This document shows positions 7,398 to 15,065 of a DNA stretch of 18,337 bases, one piece after another. Below the pieces are notes generated by a model that was not told the DNA's origin, made no database searches, and was given only the letters and a program-made list of their open reading frames with translations. Location of the stretch: positions 1 to 18,337 of the forward strand of contig CBINHE010000085.1 in NCBI GenBank assembly GCA_966250375.1, read 5' to 3'. The position numbers and the translations under genes are program-made. The number at the start of each line of letters is the position of its first letter. Position 1 is the first letter of the stretch. The stretch comes from CAMLDH01 sp966250375 (GTDB lineage Bacteria; Pseudomonadota; Gammaproteobacteria; Burkholderiales; Burkholderiaceae_D).

Positions 7398-8650
7398 GGG
7401 CATTCCGGATTATCGCGCCCGGCCTTACCAAGCTTCAAAAACGCTTCGCGCGGCATGCCCAGCGTCTGTCTTACCTGCGGGACGATCTTGATGACCTTGT
7501 TATAAAGCTTGCCGTCCTTGTTCCGCGCGACTTCGGTGATGAAGACGTCAGTGATCGCCTGACGGTTCTCATCCAAGCTTACCTTGCCAGTCGGGGACTC
7601 GAAGCTGAGCTTCGCCAGTACCCTCTGGAATCTTTTCTGCCCTCCCGACAGGTCGCCGTTGACCTTCTGCAGAGCCAGCAATACCGCCTTGGTTTCGATG
7701 TAATACATGTAGGCGAAGAGCGACGGGGAATTGAAACCGTCCGGGAACGATTTTTTGTAGTTCGCGACGAATTTTTTCCAGAGCGCACTCGGATTGGACT
7801 CGGCTACCGGCGTGCTGGACGGAATGCCGATGATGTGCTTCGAGAACCTTGCATTGGAACTGAGCACCGTCTGGTCGGTAAGCACCGAAGAGCCGATGAT
7901 GGGCTTGTTAAAGCCGGCACCATAGTACTGGGTGAGGAAGTTCAGCGCATCCATGCCCCCCAACGCAACGAAAATCGCGTCCACATCCTTGGGGATGGTA
8001 TAGATCACCTTGCTGTAATCCTGTTCGCCCAGCGGTACCCAGAGCTTCTTCACCACATGACCGCCCCTGCCGCAGAATTCATGCATGAAACCGAACATCT
8101 GGGTGTGGGGAAACGAATAATCCTCGGCAATGGCCGCGATCTTCCTATACTTCTTTGTGTCATACACATACTTGCCGAGGCCTGCCATCCACTGCGCGCC
8201 ATCGGCCGAGAAACGGAAGAAGTTCGGCGCGGGATCGCGCAAAGTCGTGTCCTGGGAGGCGGATGAGCCATTGACGAAGGTCTTGTTCGGCTGCGTCTTC
8301 GCGTACTCCTTGATCGCCAGTCCCTCGTCGCCGGACAACGGGCCGATCATGATGTCAGCCTTGTACTGCTCGATCAGCTCGCGCGCCTTTGCCACCGCTG
8401 TGTCTGCATTGCCATCGGAGCCGGCCTGAAGGAACTCGATCTTCTTGCCGGCGACCGTGTAATGGAATTCCTCCAGCGCCATTTTTATCCCGCGCATGCC
8501 GTCCTGGCCGATCTTGACAGAAGCTCCCTCCAGCATCGACAACCCGCCGATCCTGATGGTGTTCTGCGCGATCGATGCCTGGCTTGCGACGGACAGTGCA
8601 ATCGCACTGATTCCGGCAACGAAACCAGAAAGGAACGTTTTGTTTTTCAT
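7394..8650 (-). CDS. Periplasmic type I substrate-binding protein (branched-chain amino acid-like)
   Basis: A 418-residue LivJ-like binding protein (Peripla_BP_6 type). A signal peptide spans residues 1-28 with likely cleavage after ASIA; the mature protein opens with the family's first strand, NTIRIGGLSMLEG. The two-lobed pattern follows, with IMIGPLSGDEG (a ligand-contact loop), NKTFVNGSSAS, FRFSADGAQW and IIGSSVLTDQ. I chose the ATG at 8650 because AGGA lies about 7 nt upstream and the signal peptide begins there; an ATG at 8677 would add nine hydrophilic residues. No permease or ATPase genes accompany it. Instead it overlaps the start of a hybrid kinase, so it most likely presents ligand to the kinase sensor, as TorT does for TorS. 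The ligand is unknown. Confidence 0.9.
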   Translation of the reverse strand: MKNKTFLSGFVAGISAIALSVASQASIAQNTIRIGGLSMLEGASVKIGQDGMRGIKMALEEFHYTVAGKKIEFLQAGSDGNADTAVAKARELIEQYKADIMIGPLSGDEGLAIKEYAKTQPNKTFVNGSSASQDTTLRDPAPNFFRFSADGAQWMAGLGKYVYDTKKYRKIAAIAEDYSFPHTQMFGFMHEFCGRGGHVVKKLWVPLGEQDYSKVIYTIPKDVDAIFVALGGMDALNFLTQYYGAGFNKPIIGSSVLTDQTVLSSNARFSKHIIGIPSSTPVAESNPSALWKKFVANYKKSFPDGFNSPSLFAYMYYIETKAVLLALQKVNGDLSGGQKRFQRVLAKLSFESPTGKVSLDENRQAITDVFITEVARNKDGKLYNKVIKIVPQVRQTLGMPREAFLKLGKAGRDNPECP

Positions 8651-8713
8651 CTTTTGTTCCTGGGTAAAAGTGATCATTCGGCGTCAGAAACGGGACCGGC
8701 GTTCGTCCTGACC

Positions 8714-8737
8714 ATCCTCGAAAAACTAGACGAGGAT
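8714..8737. promoter_or_regulatory. Inverted repeat upstream of the binding-protein/kinase operon
   Basis: ATCCTCG (8714-8720) and CGAGGAT (8731-8737) are perfect 7-nt inverted arms separated by 10 nt, about 64 nt before the binding-protein start. The position suits an operator for the sensory operon or a regulator site in the divergent intergenic region. Function is inferred only from symmetry and position. Confidence 0.3.
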
Positions 8738-8825
8738 TTCGAAGCATAGTAGGCAAAATATTGCAAATAGACAACCCACCTTTTAATGATTGTCATCTCT
8801 ACAAGAGTTTATTGATTGTTTGTTT

Positions 8826-8853
8826 GGAACTGCGTTTTCCTGAAAGTCACTTA
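8826..8853 (+). promoter_or_regulatory. Candidate hrp box (HrpL-type ECF sigma promoter)
   Basis: GGAACT (8826-8831), a 15-nt spacer and TCACTTA (8847-8853) match the hrp-box pattern GGAAC(C/T)-N15/16-CCACNNA, with a single mismatch (T for the first C of the -10 block). It ends 23 nt before the ATG of the 971-residue SAHH-like gene and points towards it. HrpL-controlled genes are mostly type III secretion genes and effectors. No hrp gene is in the window, so this remains a prediction. Confidence 0.5.
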
Positions 8854-8876
8854 CAAATATCCTTTTAAGAAAGAAA

Positions 8877-11792
8877 ATGATGGGTAATAAAATTTATTCG
8901 ATAATGTCCGATTCTTGTTTCTCCAGAATCTGCAATACAAATCCTTTCTCCAAGAATAAAAAAGAAAGTGTTTCTGTTTTTTCTTCTAATGAATCGACAA
9001 AATCATCACCTGCTGTACCGTCTACATCGGTGATTAATCAATCAGAAGCAGGTATACGAAAAAGGCTGCAGTTACAGATCCTCCCCCAAAGGGCAAGGCC
9101 ATCCCTGCGGATCAACCTCCCTGGTTCTCTGCCAGTACGTTCTGATGGTGATAATAACCATCAGGCGCTTATTCGGTTCAACGAACTCGTCAACGCTCTC
9201 GAAGGCCTTCGGGAGATTCCGCACGATGTACGAACCACTATCGAAACGTCGAACAAAGCTTCGGCTAGCGATGATGGTGGTGCGCCGATGCTCGCAACTC
9301 TCGTTCGTGCTTATAGCCACGGTGGCCCCGTCACTAAATACGCACTAGGTGAAGCGTTGGCCGAGCTAGTTGGCAGTGGTCGGTTGAATCCACCTGAGAG
9401 CGCAACGGACTCTGGATATATCTGCAAGACTATGCTCCAGCAAGCAAGACAAATGGACCCTGTGCTTGACTTGCTGATGAGTCATTTGATCGAGCAGGAT
9501 GGAGACGTTCGCCCCGCCGACTCTCCGCTACCCCGAATACTCAAGGAGGCGCATTCAGTCGAGTACATGCGCCTGTGCACACGATCGTCTCGGCGACCGG
9601 AAATAAATATGGCTGCAACCCGTGCGGTGATTGACAAGCTCAAGTCAGTGCAGCCTTTTGCTGGTATGCATGTGTTTCAAGCAGAACACGGTTTTGACAG
9701 CAACGAGACCCAGATGCGAGGCCTGTTAGAGTTAGGGCTCGATCCGAAGCGGTTATGGTACTTTCCAAAAACGGGTGCGCGGGCATTGGTGCTCGATCGT
9801 CTTCGGCATATAGGCGTGCGTGTTTATGATAACCCTTACGATTTACGTAGCTTTCGAAATCCCGCCACCAAGCACATCACTGCGTTCCTGGACAAAGCGT
9901 TCGCCTTGGAGGGGATGGATATCAAGCAGCAAATAGAGCAATTGCACAGGTACGCGAATGGATCGGCCGACCATTCCAAGCCTCGGGTCCTGCTGGTCGA
10001 CGAAGGCTTTAAAATCGGTCAAGCGCTCGTCGACTTGCAACAATCTGATGATCCGAAAATCCGCGAAAAATATGCCTTGGTCTCGGATTTATGTGCAATG
10101 GTTGCGCATACTGAAGGAGATATCATCAAAGGTAAAAGGGCTCTGGCCCACGCAAAAGAAGACACGACGATACAAGGCAGAGCAGCGCCTATTCTCCCGC
10201 GCACCATTAATATGGCCCAGAGCAGGGCGAAGAAATTTGAAGGTTTCACGGTTGGCCAAAATGTTTGGATGAGCATGAACCAATTGCTCGCTCAGATGGG
10301 GGAATCGGAGGCGATTGCCCTGCGCCCAAAGGAAACCTTGCTCATGGGTTATGGTGTGATAGCAGCGAAGGCGCAACCTCAGCTTCAGGCTGGATACGAT
10401 GTATGGATTTGGGACATTGATCCGAAAACGCTTCTGCAGGCGTACGAAGATCATGAGAAACAGCCTGGATCAGGAACTGGAAAGATCCATATCCCGGTGG
10501 ACCGAGCGACCCTGGAACGCGTGGTGGCTCGTGGTGGAGCGCGAGACGATGAGGAATTAGTCAACGCGCTCGCAGCCGCAAAGAAAGAATGGTTCGGTCA
10601 TGGTCACATCGTAATGGGCAACACCGGCGCTCCAACGGGATGCCTTGGCCCGGATGACTTCGAACTGCTGCCAGACGGCGCAATGCTCTCCAGCGCGGCG
10701 AGCGGTGATTACGAGTTTGGGACGGCGTCCGCTCGCAAGAACAATCCTCATCTCGCACACATACCTGCGACAGACGGCTACGTGGACTTTCCGCTCACTG
10801 GGTCCAGTTCTGATTCGAAAAAGGTACGTGTGGCATTTGGCGATCAAGCATACTTTGACCACCAAGTGTACGAGACACGTAACAAGACAGGCGGCACTAA
10901 ACGTTTCATGGTTCTTCGTGGCGGTTACGTGGTGAACCGACTATACGGCATGCCATTGCCTTTCATCGACATTGCGATGGCAGTCCTGATCCAGTGCATG
11001 TACGAAGCAATTCAACCGCACAAGGATTCACGACCGCAGCACATGGGCCTTTGGTTGATCGATCCCGATCCAGATGCCCAAAATCAAATCATCAACATTG
11101 CGAACCAGAACCTCGTCACCAACAACTTGGGGACACTTGAGGAGCCCAACTTTGCGAATGCAGATCCTCATTGGCACCGGCCTGCATTACCGCCATCTCC
11201 TCATCCCAGCGAATCAAGTGAACCAAGCGAGGCTGATAGCTATACGAGCGAACGATTTGTACAGAGTGGCCTTGCTGCATGCGACGCCTACAATATCTCG
11301 CCGTCGAGTTTCGCCTTGATCTGTGATCCGAACAGCGAGCTTGCGAACTCGCAGGATTTGCTGACGCTGCAACGAGAGATGTTTCCGACACACGAGACGA
11401 GTAGCAAAGGCTCGATAGAAACCGCACGGTCGCAACGTACAATAGCCCATACACTCTATGCTCTATTCGCACGCGCGGCGACAGAGCCGAACGATAGTGT
11501 TGATGGTGTCGAGGCAGAAGTGAATGCGGCGAGAACCAGGCTAGGCATTGACGACTCACAATGGACAAAGCTCCTTGAGACTCGTGATGCGTACGGCATG
11601 GTTCCGAGTGACTATGAGGTTCTGCCGAGCTTCAAATCGGCTGAGGAATCGGACAATATCCAGAAGGGGCGAGAATCAATGCAACAATGCATCTCTATCA
11701 TCACTATCAATGCACCTACGCAAGAACAACTGCGGGGAGATCATGAACGAAGAGAGAAAATCATGAGCAGCCTCCGAACACACGAGGCGTAG
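8877..11792 (+). CDS. Large S-adenosylhomocysteine hydrolase-like protein, candidate type III effector
   Basis: A 971-residue cytosolic-type protein with no Sec signal. Residues 1-50 hold 13 serines (26%), as in type III secretion signals. Residues about 260-720 look like a divergent AdoHcy hydrolase: VLLVDEGF (371-378), a KKFEGF segment (452-457), then a Rossmann NAD site LLMGYGVIAAKAQ (488-500) ending in the acidic D513 of WIWDIDP and followed by LLQA. Next come GNTGAPTGCL and ELLPDGAML (about 581-604) and the C-terminal signature LRGGYVVN with MPLPF (680-696). By eye, the usual catalytic Lys186, Cys195, His301 and His353 (human numbering) are not conserved. A Pro/Ser linker (768-790) leads to a C-terminal region (791-971) I do not recognise. 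The first 120 bases are AT-rich compared with the flanks. It starts at 8877 or at the adjacent ATG at 8880, behind an AAGAAAG site. Fold call fairly sure; effector role inferred. Confidence 0.8.
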   Translation: MMGNKIYSIMSDSCFSRICNTNPFSKNKKESVSVFSSNESTKSSPAVPSTSVINQSEAGIRKRLQLQILPQRARPSLRINLPGSLPVRSDGDNNHQALIRFNELVNALEGLREIPHDVRTTIETSNKASASDDGGAPMLATLVRAYSHGGPVTKYALGEALAELVGSGRLNPPESATDSGYICKTMLQQARQMDPVLDLLMSHLIEQDGDVRPADSPLPRILKEAHSVEYMRLCTRSSRRPEINMAATRAVIDKLKSVQPFAGMHVFQAEHGFDSNETQMRGLLELGLDPKRLWYFPKTGARALVLDRLRHIGVRVYDNPYDLRSFRNPATKHITAFLDKAFALEGMDIKQQIEQLHRYANGSADHSKPRVLLVDEGFKIGQALVDLQQSDDPKIREKYALVSDLCAMVAHTEGDIIKGKRALAHAKEDTTIQGRAAPILPRTINMAQSRAKKFEGFTVGQNVWMSMNQLLAQMGESEAIALRPKETLLMGYGVIAAKAQPQLQAGYDVWIWDIDPKTLLQAYEDHEKQPGSGTGKIHIPVDRATLERVVARGGARDDEELVNALAAAKKEWFGHGHIVMGNTGAPTGCLGPDDFELLPDGAMLSSAASGDYEFGTASARKNNPHLAHIPATDGYVDFPLTGSSSDSKKVRVAFGDQAYFDHQVYETRNKTGGTKRFMVLRGGYVVNRLYGMPLPFIDIAMAVLIQCMYEAIQPHKDSRPQHMGLWLIDPDPDAQNQIINIANQNLVTNNLGTLEEPNFANADPHWHRPALPPSPHPSESSEPSEADSYTSERFVQSGLAACDAYNISPSSFALICDPNSELANSQDLLTLQREMFPTHETSSKGSIETARSQRTIAHTLYALFARAATEPNDSVDGVEAEVNAARTRLGIDDSQWTKLLETRDAYGMVPSDYEVLPSFKSAEESDNIQKGRESMQQCISIITINAPTQEQLRGDHERREKIMSSLRTHEA

Positions 11793-11900
11793 ACCGGCAG
11801 GGAAAGGACGGAGGTACGTGATTTGCAAAAATATAGCAATCAACTGGTTGCGAGTTATCGAGATAAAGTTCGTGGGTCGCACTGGATCGAAATCTGAAAA

Positions 11901-12887
11901 TCAGATTCGCGGCTTGCTCTCAGAACTAGCCTCTACGCCGTTCACGCGCTCACGTTTACTCTGTTCGAGTTCCGCCGCGGCCTGCTGGCAACGCTCGCCG
12001 GAAAACTCCGCCTGCAGCGCATCCAGAAACACCCGCGTGCGCGCCGGCATCAAACGCCGTCCCGGGAACACGGCCCATGCGGTGACGGTCGGCAAACTCC
12101 AGTCCGCCAGCACCTGTATCAATTCACCATCACGCACATACTGCTCGGCAAAGTGTTCAGACAACAGTGTGATGCCCGCACCTGCGCGCGCCAGGCGGAC
12201 CAGCAGCGCCGGCGAATTGGCGGTGGCGCGGCCAGGCGGCGTACCTTCCCAGCGCACCTCATCACGGCTCAGCACCCATGAGACCGGTTCACCGTTGCGC
12301 GCCAGCAGGCGTAAGGCGTCGTGCTCCATCAGCGCTTCCGGTTCGGGCGGCACGCCGCGCCGCTTCAGGTAATCGGGCGAGGCAAACAGCCCAACCGAAA
12401 ACACTGCCATCCGGCGCGCCGCGAGCGAAGCATCGTCGGGCAAATCGCCGATCCGGATCGCGAGGTCGAAGTTTTCACCGATCAAGTCAACTCGCCGCGG
12501 CGACAGGTCCAGTTCCAAGGAGATCGCCGGATAGCGGGCAATAAAATCCGCAAGTAATTGGGCCAGCACGTTCTCGGCCAAGTCGCCTGGCATCGACACC
12601 CGCAGCCGCCCGCTCGGCTCGGTCTGGCGGTGCTGGGTCAGCGCCAGCGTGGCCTCGACTTCGGCCGTCACCTGATGTGCATGCAGCAGCACAGCATTAC
12701 CGAAATCGGTGACGGTGAGCTTGCGCGTGGTGCGCAGCAAAAGGCGCTCGCCCAGTTGCGATTCAAGCGCCGCCATGCGCCGCGACAACGTCGATTTCGG
12801 CATTCCCAGACGCTCCGCGGCACGGCTGAAACTGCCCTCGCCGGCCACCCGGGCAAACAGCAAAAGATCATTCGGCTCCAAGTCCAT
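11901..12887 (-). CDS. LysR-family transcriptional regulator
   Basis: A 328-residue DNA-binding regulator. The N-terminal winged helix-turn-helix (about 5-62) shows the family pattern: LLLFARVAGEGSFSRAAERL, then PKSTLSRRMAALE and LGERLLLRTTRKL. A linker helix and a two-lobed co-inducer domain follow (about 90-295, for example SGRLRVSMPGDL and RIGDLPDD). The subgroup resembles the many LysR proteins that sit beside quinone or azo reductases. It is divergent from azoR with 114 bp between, so it very likely controls that gene and itself. The start at 12887 has AAAGG 10 nt upstream, and that site overlaps a palindrome at 12901-12914. The stop codon lies in a 7-bp hairpin (11891-11907). The inducer cannot be told from the sequence. 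Confidence 0.92.
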   Translation of the reverse strand: MDLEPNDLLLFARVAGEGSFSRAAERLGMPKSTLSRRMAALESQLGERLLLRTTRKLTVTDFGNAVLLHAHQVTAEVEATLALTQHRQTEPSGRLRVSMPGDLAENVLAQLLADFIARYPAISLELDLSPRRVDLIGENFDLAIRIGDLPDDASLAARRMAVFSVGLFASPDYLKRRGVPPEPEALMEHDALRLLARNGEPVSWVLSRDEVRWEGTPPGRATANSPALLVRLARAGAGITLLSEHFAEQYVRDGELIQVLADWSLPTVTAWAVFPGRRLMPARTRVFLDALQAEFSGERCQQAAAELEQSKRERVNGVEASSESKPRI

Positions 12888-12900
12888 GGCTGCACAACCT

Positions 12901-12955
12901 TTCCATCAATGGAACAATAATATCCATTTTAGCGTCTTCCGGATTGATTTTGGAA
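12901..12955. promoter_or_regulatory. Candidate LysR operator region between the LysR gene and azoR
   Basis: Two dyads lie in the divergent intergenic region: TTCCAT-CA-ATGGAA (12901-12914), and TTCC-N11-GGAA (12937-12955), which has the T-N11-A spacing typical of LysR-family sites. The first overlaps the ribosome-binding site of the LysR gene, which suits autorepression. Binding is inferred from symmetry and position only. Confidence 0.4.
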
Positions 12956-13001
12956 CAGATAAAGTAACTCCATCGCAAGCCCACCCTGAAAGGAAGACAT
13001 C

Positions 13002-13604
13002 GTGAAAATCCTGCAAATCAATTCCAGCGCCCGCGCCGAAGGCTCCCACTCCACCCGCCTGGCCAATGTCTTGGTCGAACGCCTGCTCGCCACTCAGCCG
13101 CAAGCAGAACTCAGTGTGCGCGATCTCGGCCGCACGCCGCACCCGATGCTCGATGAAGTTGCGCTGCAAGCCTTGTTCAGCCCGGCCGAGCAACGCACAC
13201 CGGAGCAAGCCGCACGGGTCGCGCTGGACGATGCGTTGATCGCTGAAATCCAGGCGGCCGACGTGGTGGTGCTGGGCGTGCCGATGTATAACTTCGGCGT
13301 ACCGTCGCAATTGAAAAACTGGATCGATGCGATCTCGCGCGCACAGGTGACGTTTCGCTACACGGCAAACGGCCCGGAAGGTCTGCTGAAAGGCAAGAAG
13401 GTATATGTTGCGCTGACTCGCGGCGGCTTGTATCGCAATACGCCGAACGATACGCAGACCCCCTATCTGCAAACTTTCTTCGGGTTCCTCGGCATGACCG
13501 ATGTTCAGTTCGTATATGCTGAAGGCTTGGCAATGGGATCGGAAGCGGAACAAAGCGCGCTGGCTTCAGCCTATAGCCAGATTGAAGAAGCAGTTCCGGC
13601 TTAA
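13002..13604 (+). CDS. azoR: FMN-dependent NADH-azoreductase
   Basis: A flavodoxin-like oxidoreductase of 200 residues, nearly the length of E. coli AzoR (201). It uses FMN and NADH for two-electron reduction of quinones and azo dyes in the cytosol. Diagnostic segments match AzoR: the N-terminal phosphate-binding strand-loop ILQINSSAR with a following serine run, the flavin-contact block PMYNFGVPSQLKNWID (94-109), FRYTANGPEGL (119-128) and TRGG (139-142), and the C-terminal TPYLQTFFGFLGMTDVQFVY pattern. The GTG start at 13002 has AAAGGAAG 5 nt upstream. It is divergent from a LysR gene, the usual arrangement for inducible azoreductases, and is followed by an isomerase gene 144 bp downstream. 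Physiologically it probably detoxifies quinones or thiol-reactive electrophiles. Confidence 0.95.
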   Translation: MKILQINSSARAEGSHSTRLANVLVERLLATQPQAELSVRDLGRTPHPMLDEVALQALFSPAEQRTPEQAARVALDDALIAEIQAADVVVLGVPMYNFGVPSQLKNWIDAISRAQVTFRYTANGPEGLLKGKKVYVALTRGGLYRNTPNDTQTPYLQTFFGFLGMTDVQFVYAEGLAMGSEAEQSALASAYSQIEEAVPA

Positions 13605-13748
13605 GTTAGCGGAGGTAGTTCCTAGTAGTCAGTCAAGCTGAATCGACGGGCATAAATCGCGTCTTTTTCCGCCATCCAGCGCAGCGCGGAATGTATTTGC
13701 ATCCGACGTATGCCGTCAGTACTGAACGAGAACTGCTAGGGTTACTCA

Positions 13749-14441
13749 ATGCCTGGAATTCTGTTCGAAACAAATAGCGGCGTCATCTCAACGCCGCCTA
13801 CGCAAGGGAAAAACATCTTGAACAACTTGAACAATCCGGGCGTTGCACCACCAAGGCTGGAATTCTGGTTTGAATTCGGCAGCAACTATAGCTATCTGAG
13901 CGTCATGCGCATCGAGGCGCTTGCCAGGCATGCGCAGGTGCAGATTGTTTGGCGTCCGTTCCTGCTGGGGCCCATCTTTCGTGATTTCGGCTGGAACAAT
14001 TCCCCCTTCGTGCTGCAGCCGGAAAAAGGCCGCTACATTTGGCATGACATGCGACGCCAGGCGGAAAAATACGGGCTCCAGTTTCACATGCCATCCGTGT
14101 TCCCACGCTCTGCCATCCTGCCGATGCGGGTGGCCATTTTGGCGGCGGAACAGGCGTGGATGGGCGCATTTTGCCAGCGCGTCATGCTGCAAAATTTTGT
14201 GGAAGACCTTGACATCAACGCGCCGAAAAACGTCAGGCGCGCCTTGCACGGCCTGGTGCCGGATCCCGAGGCCGTGATGCAGCAAGCCCAGAGCGAACTG
14301 AACAAGACACGTCTGCGCGACCAAACTGAGGTGGCGCGCCAGCGCGGCATTTTCGGGGCTCCCACCTTTTTCGTTAATGATGAAATGTTCTGGGGCGACG
14401 ACCGCATGAATGACGCGTTCGCATTTGCGGCAAACAGGTAG
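13749..14441 (+). CDS. 2-hydroxychromene-2-carboxylate isomerase (NahD-like, DsbA fold)
   Basis: A 230-residue member of the kappa-class GST/DsbA-like family. Characterised members isomerise 2-hydroxychromene-2-carboxylate in naphthalene breakdown, with glutathione. Seen here: an N-terminal strand with the glutathione-site turn, FWFEFGSNYSYLS (39-51), then VWRPFLLGPIF, and the C-terminal signature GIFGAPTFFVNDEMFWGDDR (200-219) with the cis-proline of the thioredoxin fold (P205). The usual SPYSYL turn is changed to SNYSYL. Residues 1-35 are an extra, low-complexity leader. Either the ATG at 13749 (AGGG 8 nt upstream) or a TTG at 13818 (AAGGG 10 nt upstream) could be the true start; the second gives a more typical length. 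No other naphthalene genes are present, so the true substrate may differ. Confidence 0.87.
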   Translation: MPGILFETNSGVISTPPTQGKNILNNLNNPGVAPPRLEFWFEFGSNYSYLSVMRIEALARHAQVQIVWRPFLLGPIFRDFGWNNSPFVLQPEKGRYIWHDMRRQAEKYGLQFHMPSVFPRSAILPMRVAILAAEQAWMGAFCQRVMLQNFVEDLDINAPKNVRRALHGLVPDPEAVMQQAQSELNKTRLRDQTEVARQRGIFGAPTFFVNDEMFWGDDRMNDAFAFAANR

Positions 14442-14555
14442 CGTACGGCACTTGAAAGCGGCGTGGAGCTGCTCGTGACGTCTGGCATGTATGCTCACCC
14501 TTTGCTGACGGTCCCGCTGGCGGTGTTTGCGAAGAGGCGAAGAGATGGCGTTAAT

Positions 14556-15020
14556 TCAGGAGGGACTGACTCTGTGAGACGGGACTGCTTTGCTTCTCCA
14601 AGGGCTGTAGAGAGCCAACAGGCACAGCACCATGGGAACGCCAACAGCGATGCCGGTCGTGACAATATCGGAAATTGTGTGGTAACGCTGATAGAGCATT
14701 AAAAGCGCATATCCGACAAGAGAGCCAATCCAGGCATAGGTAAAACGTGGAATGGTGAATGAATGAAATAACACCAAGCCGAGGGCTACGGCGGTATGCG
14801 TACTGTAGTCGAGTCCGAAAGCCGGCCAGATGTTGAGTCGGTGGTCCAGAAACATCAGGCTGTATGCAATTACTACCATCGCAGCAAAACCAGCAAACCG
14901 CAGACCCGCCTGCCTCCATTGCGATTTGAACAGGCTGGCGGCAATAAAAACGAGTGCGATCACCGCCAACGACGGGATATAAGAATCAGCTATTGCATCT
15001 AACGTTTCATAACTCAACAC
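14556..15020 (-). CDS. Small PAP2-type membrane phosphatase-like protein
   Basis: A polytopic protein of about 155 residues with four or five hydrophobic segments. It shows degenerate PAP2 (phosphatidic acid phosphatase type 2) motifs: YSTHTA in place of PSGH, and QRYHTISD, which keeps the H-X3-D pair and a nearby Arg. The first motif (K-X6-RP) is missing, so activity is uncertain. An ATG exists at 15026, but AAAGGA directly abuts it; the GTG at 15020 has the correct 6-nt spacing and is my preferred start. It lies 45 nt downstream of the DUF1624-type acyltransferase gene on the same strand, probably one operon. A role in lipid-linked phosphate turnover or cell-envelope modification is inferred. 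Confidence 0.7.
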   Translation of the reverse strand: MLSYETLDAIADSYIPSLAVIALVFIAASLFKSQWRQAGLRFAGFAAMVVIAYSLMFLDHRLNIWPAFGLDYSTHTAVALGLVLFHSFTIPRFTYAWIGSLVGYALLMLYQRYHTISDIVTTGIAVGVPMVLCLLALYSPWRSKAVPSHRVSPS

Positions 15021-15065
15021 AACCATTCCTTTCGCTACACTTTAAATAATTTGTTTTTCAACTGA

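Noticed and set aside
8877..8900. N-myristoylation signal (MGN...) if translation starts at the second ATG
   Set aside because: Position 6 would be Tyr, where the motif prefers Ser or another small residue, so host myristoylation is not supported.
11891..11907. 7-bp hairpin at the LysR stop codon as a terminator
   Set aside because: The stem is short and AT-rich and no U-tract follows on the minus strand.
13623..13710. A short minus-strand frame (reading ALRWMAEKDAIYARRF and ending in a stop) between azoR and the isomerase gene, as a gene relic
   Set aside because: It has a protein-like composition but is only about 30-40 codons, and I could not match it to any family.
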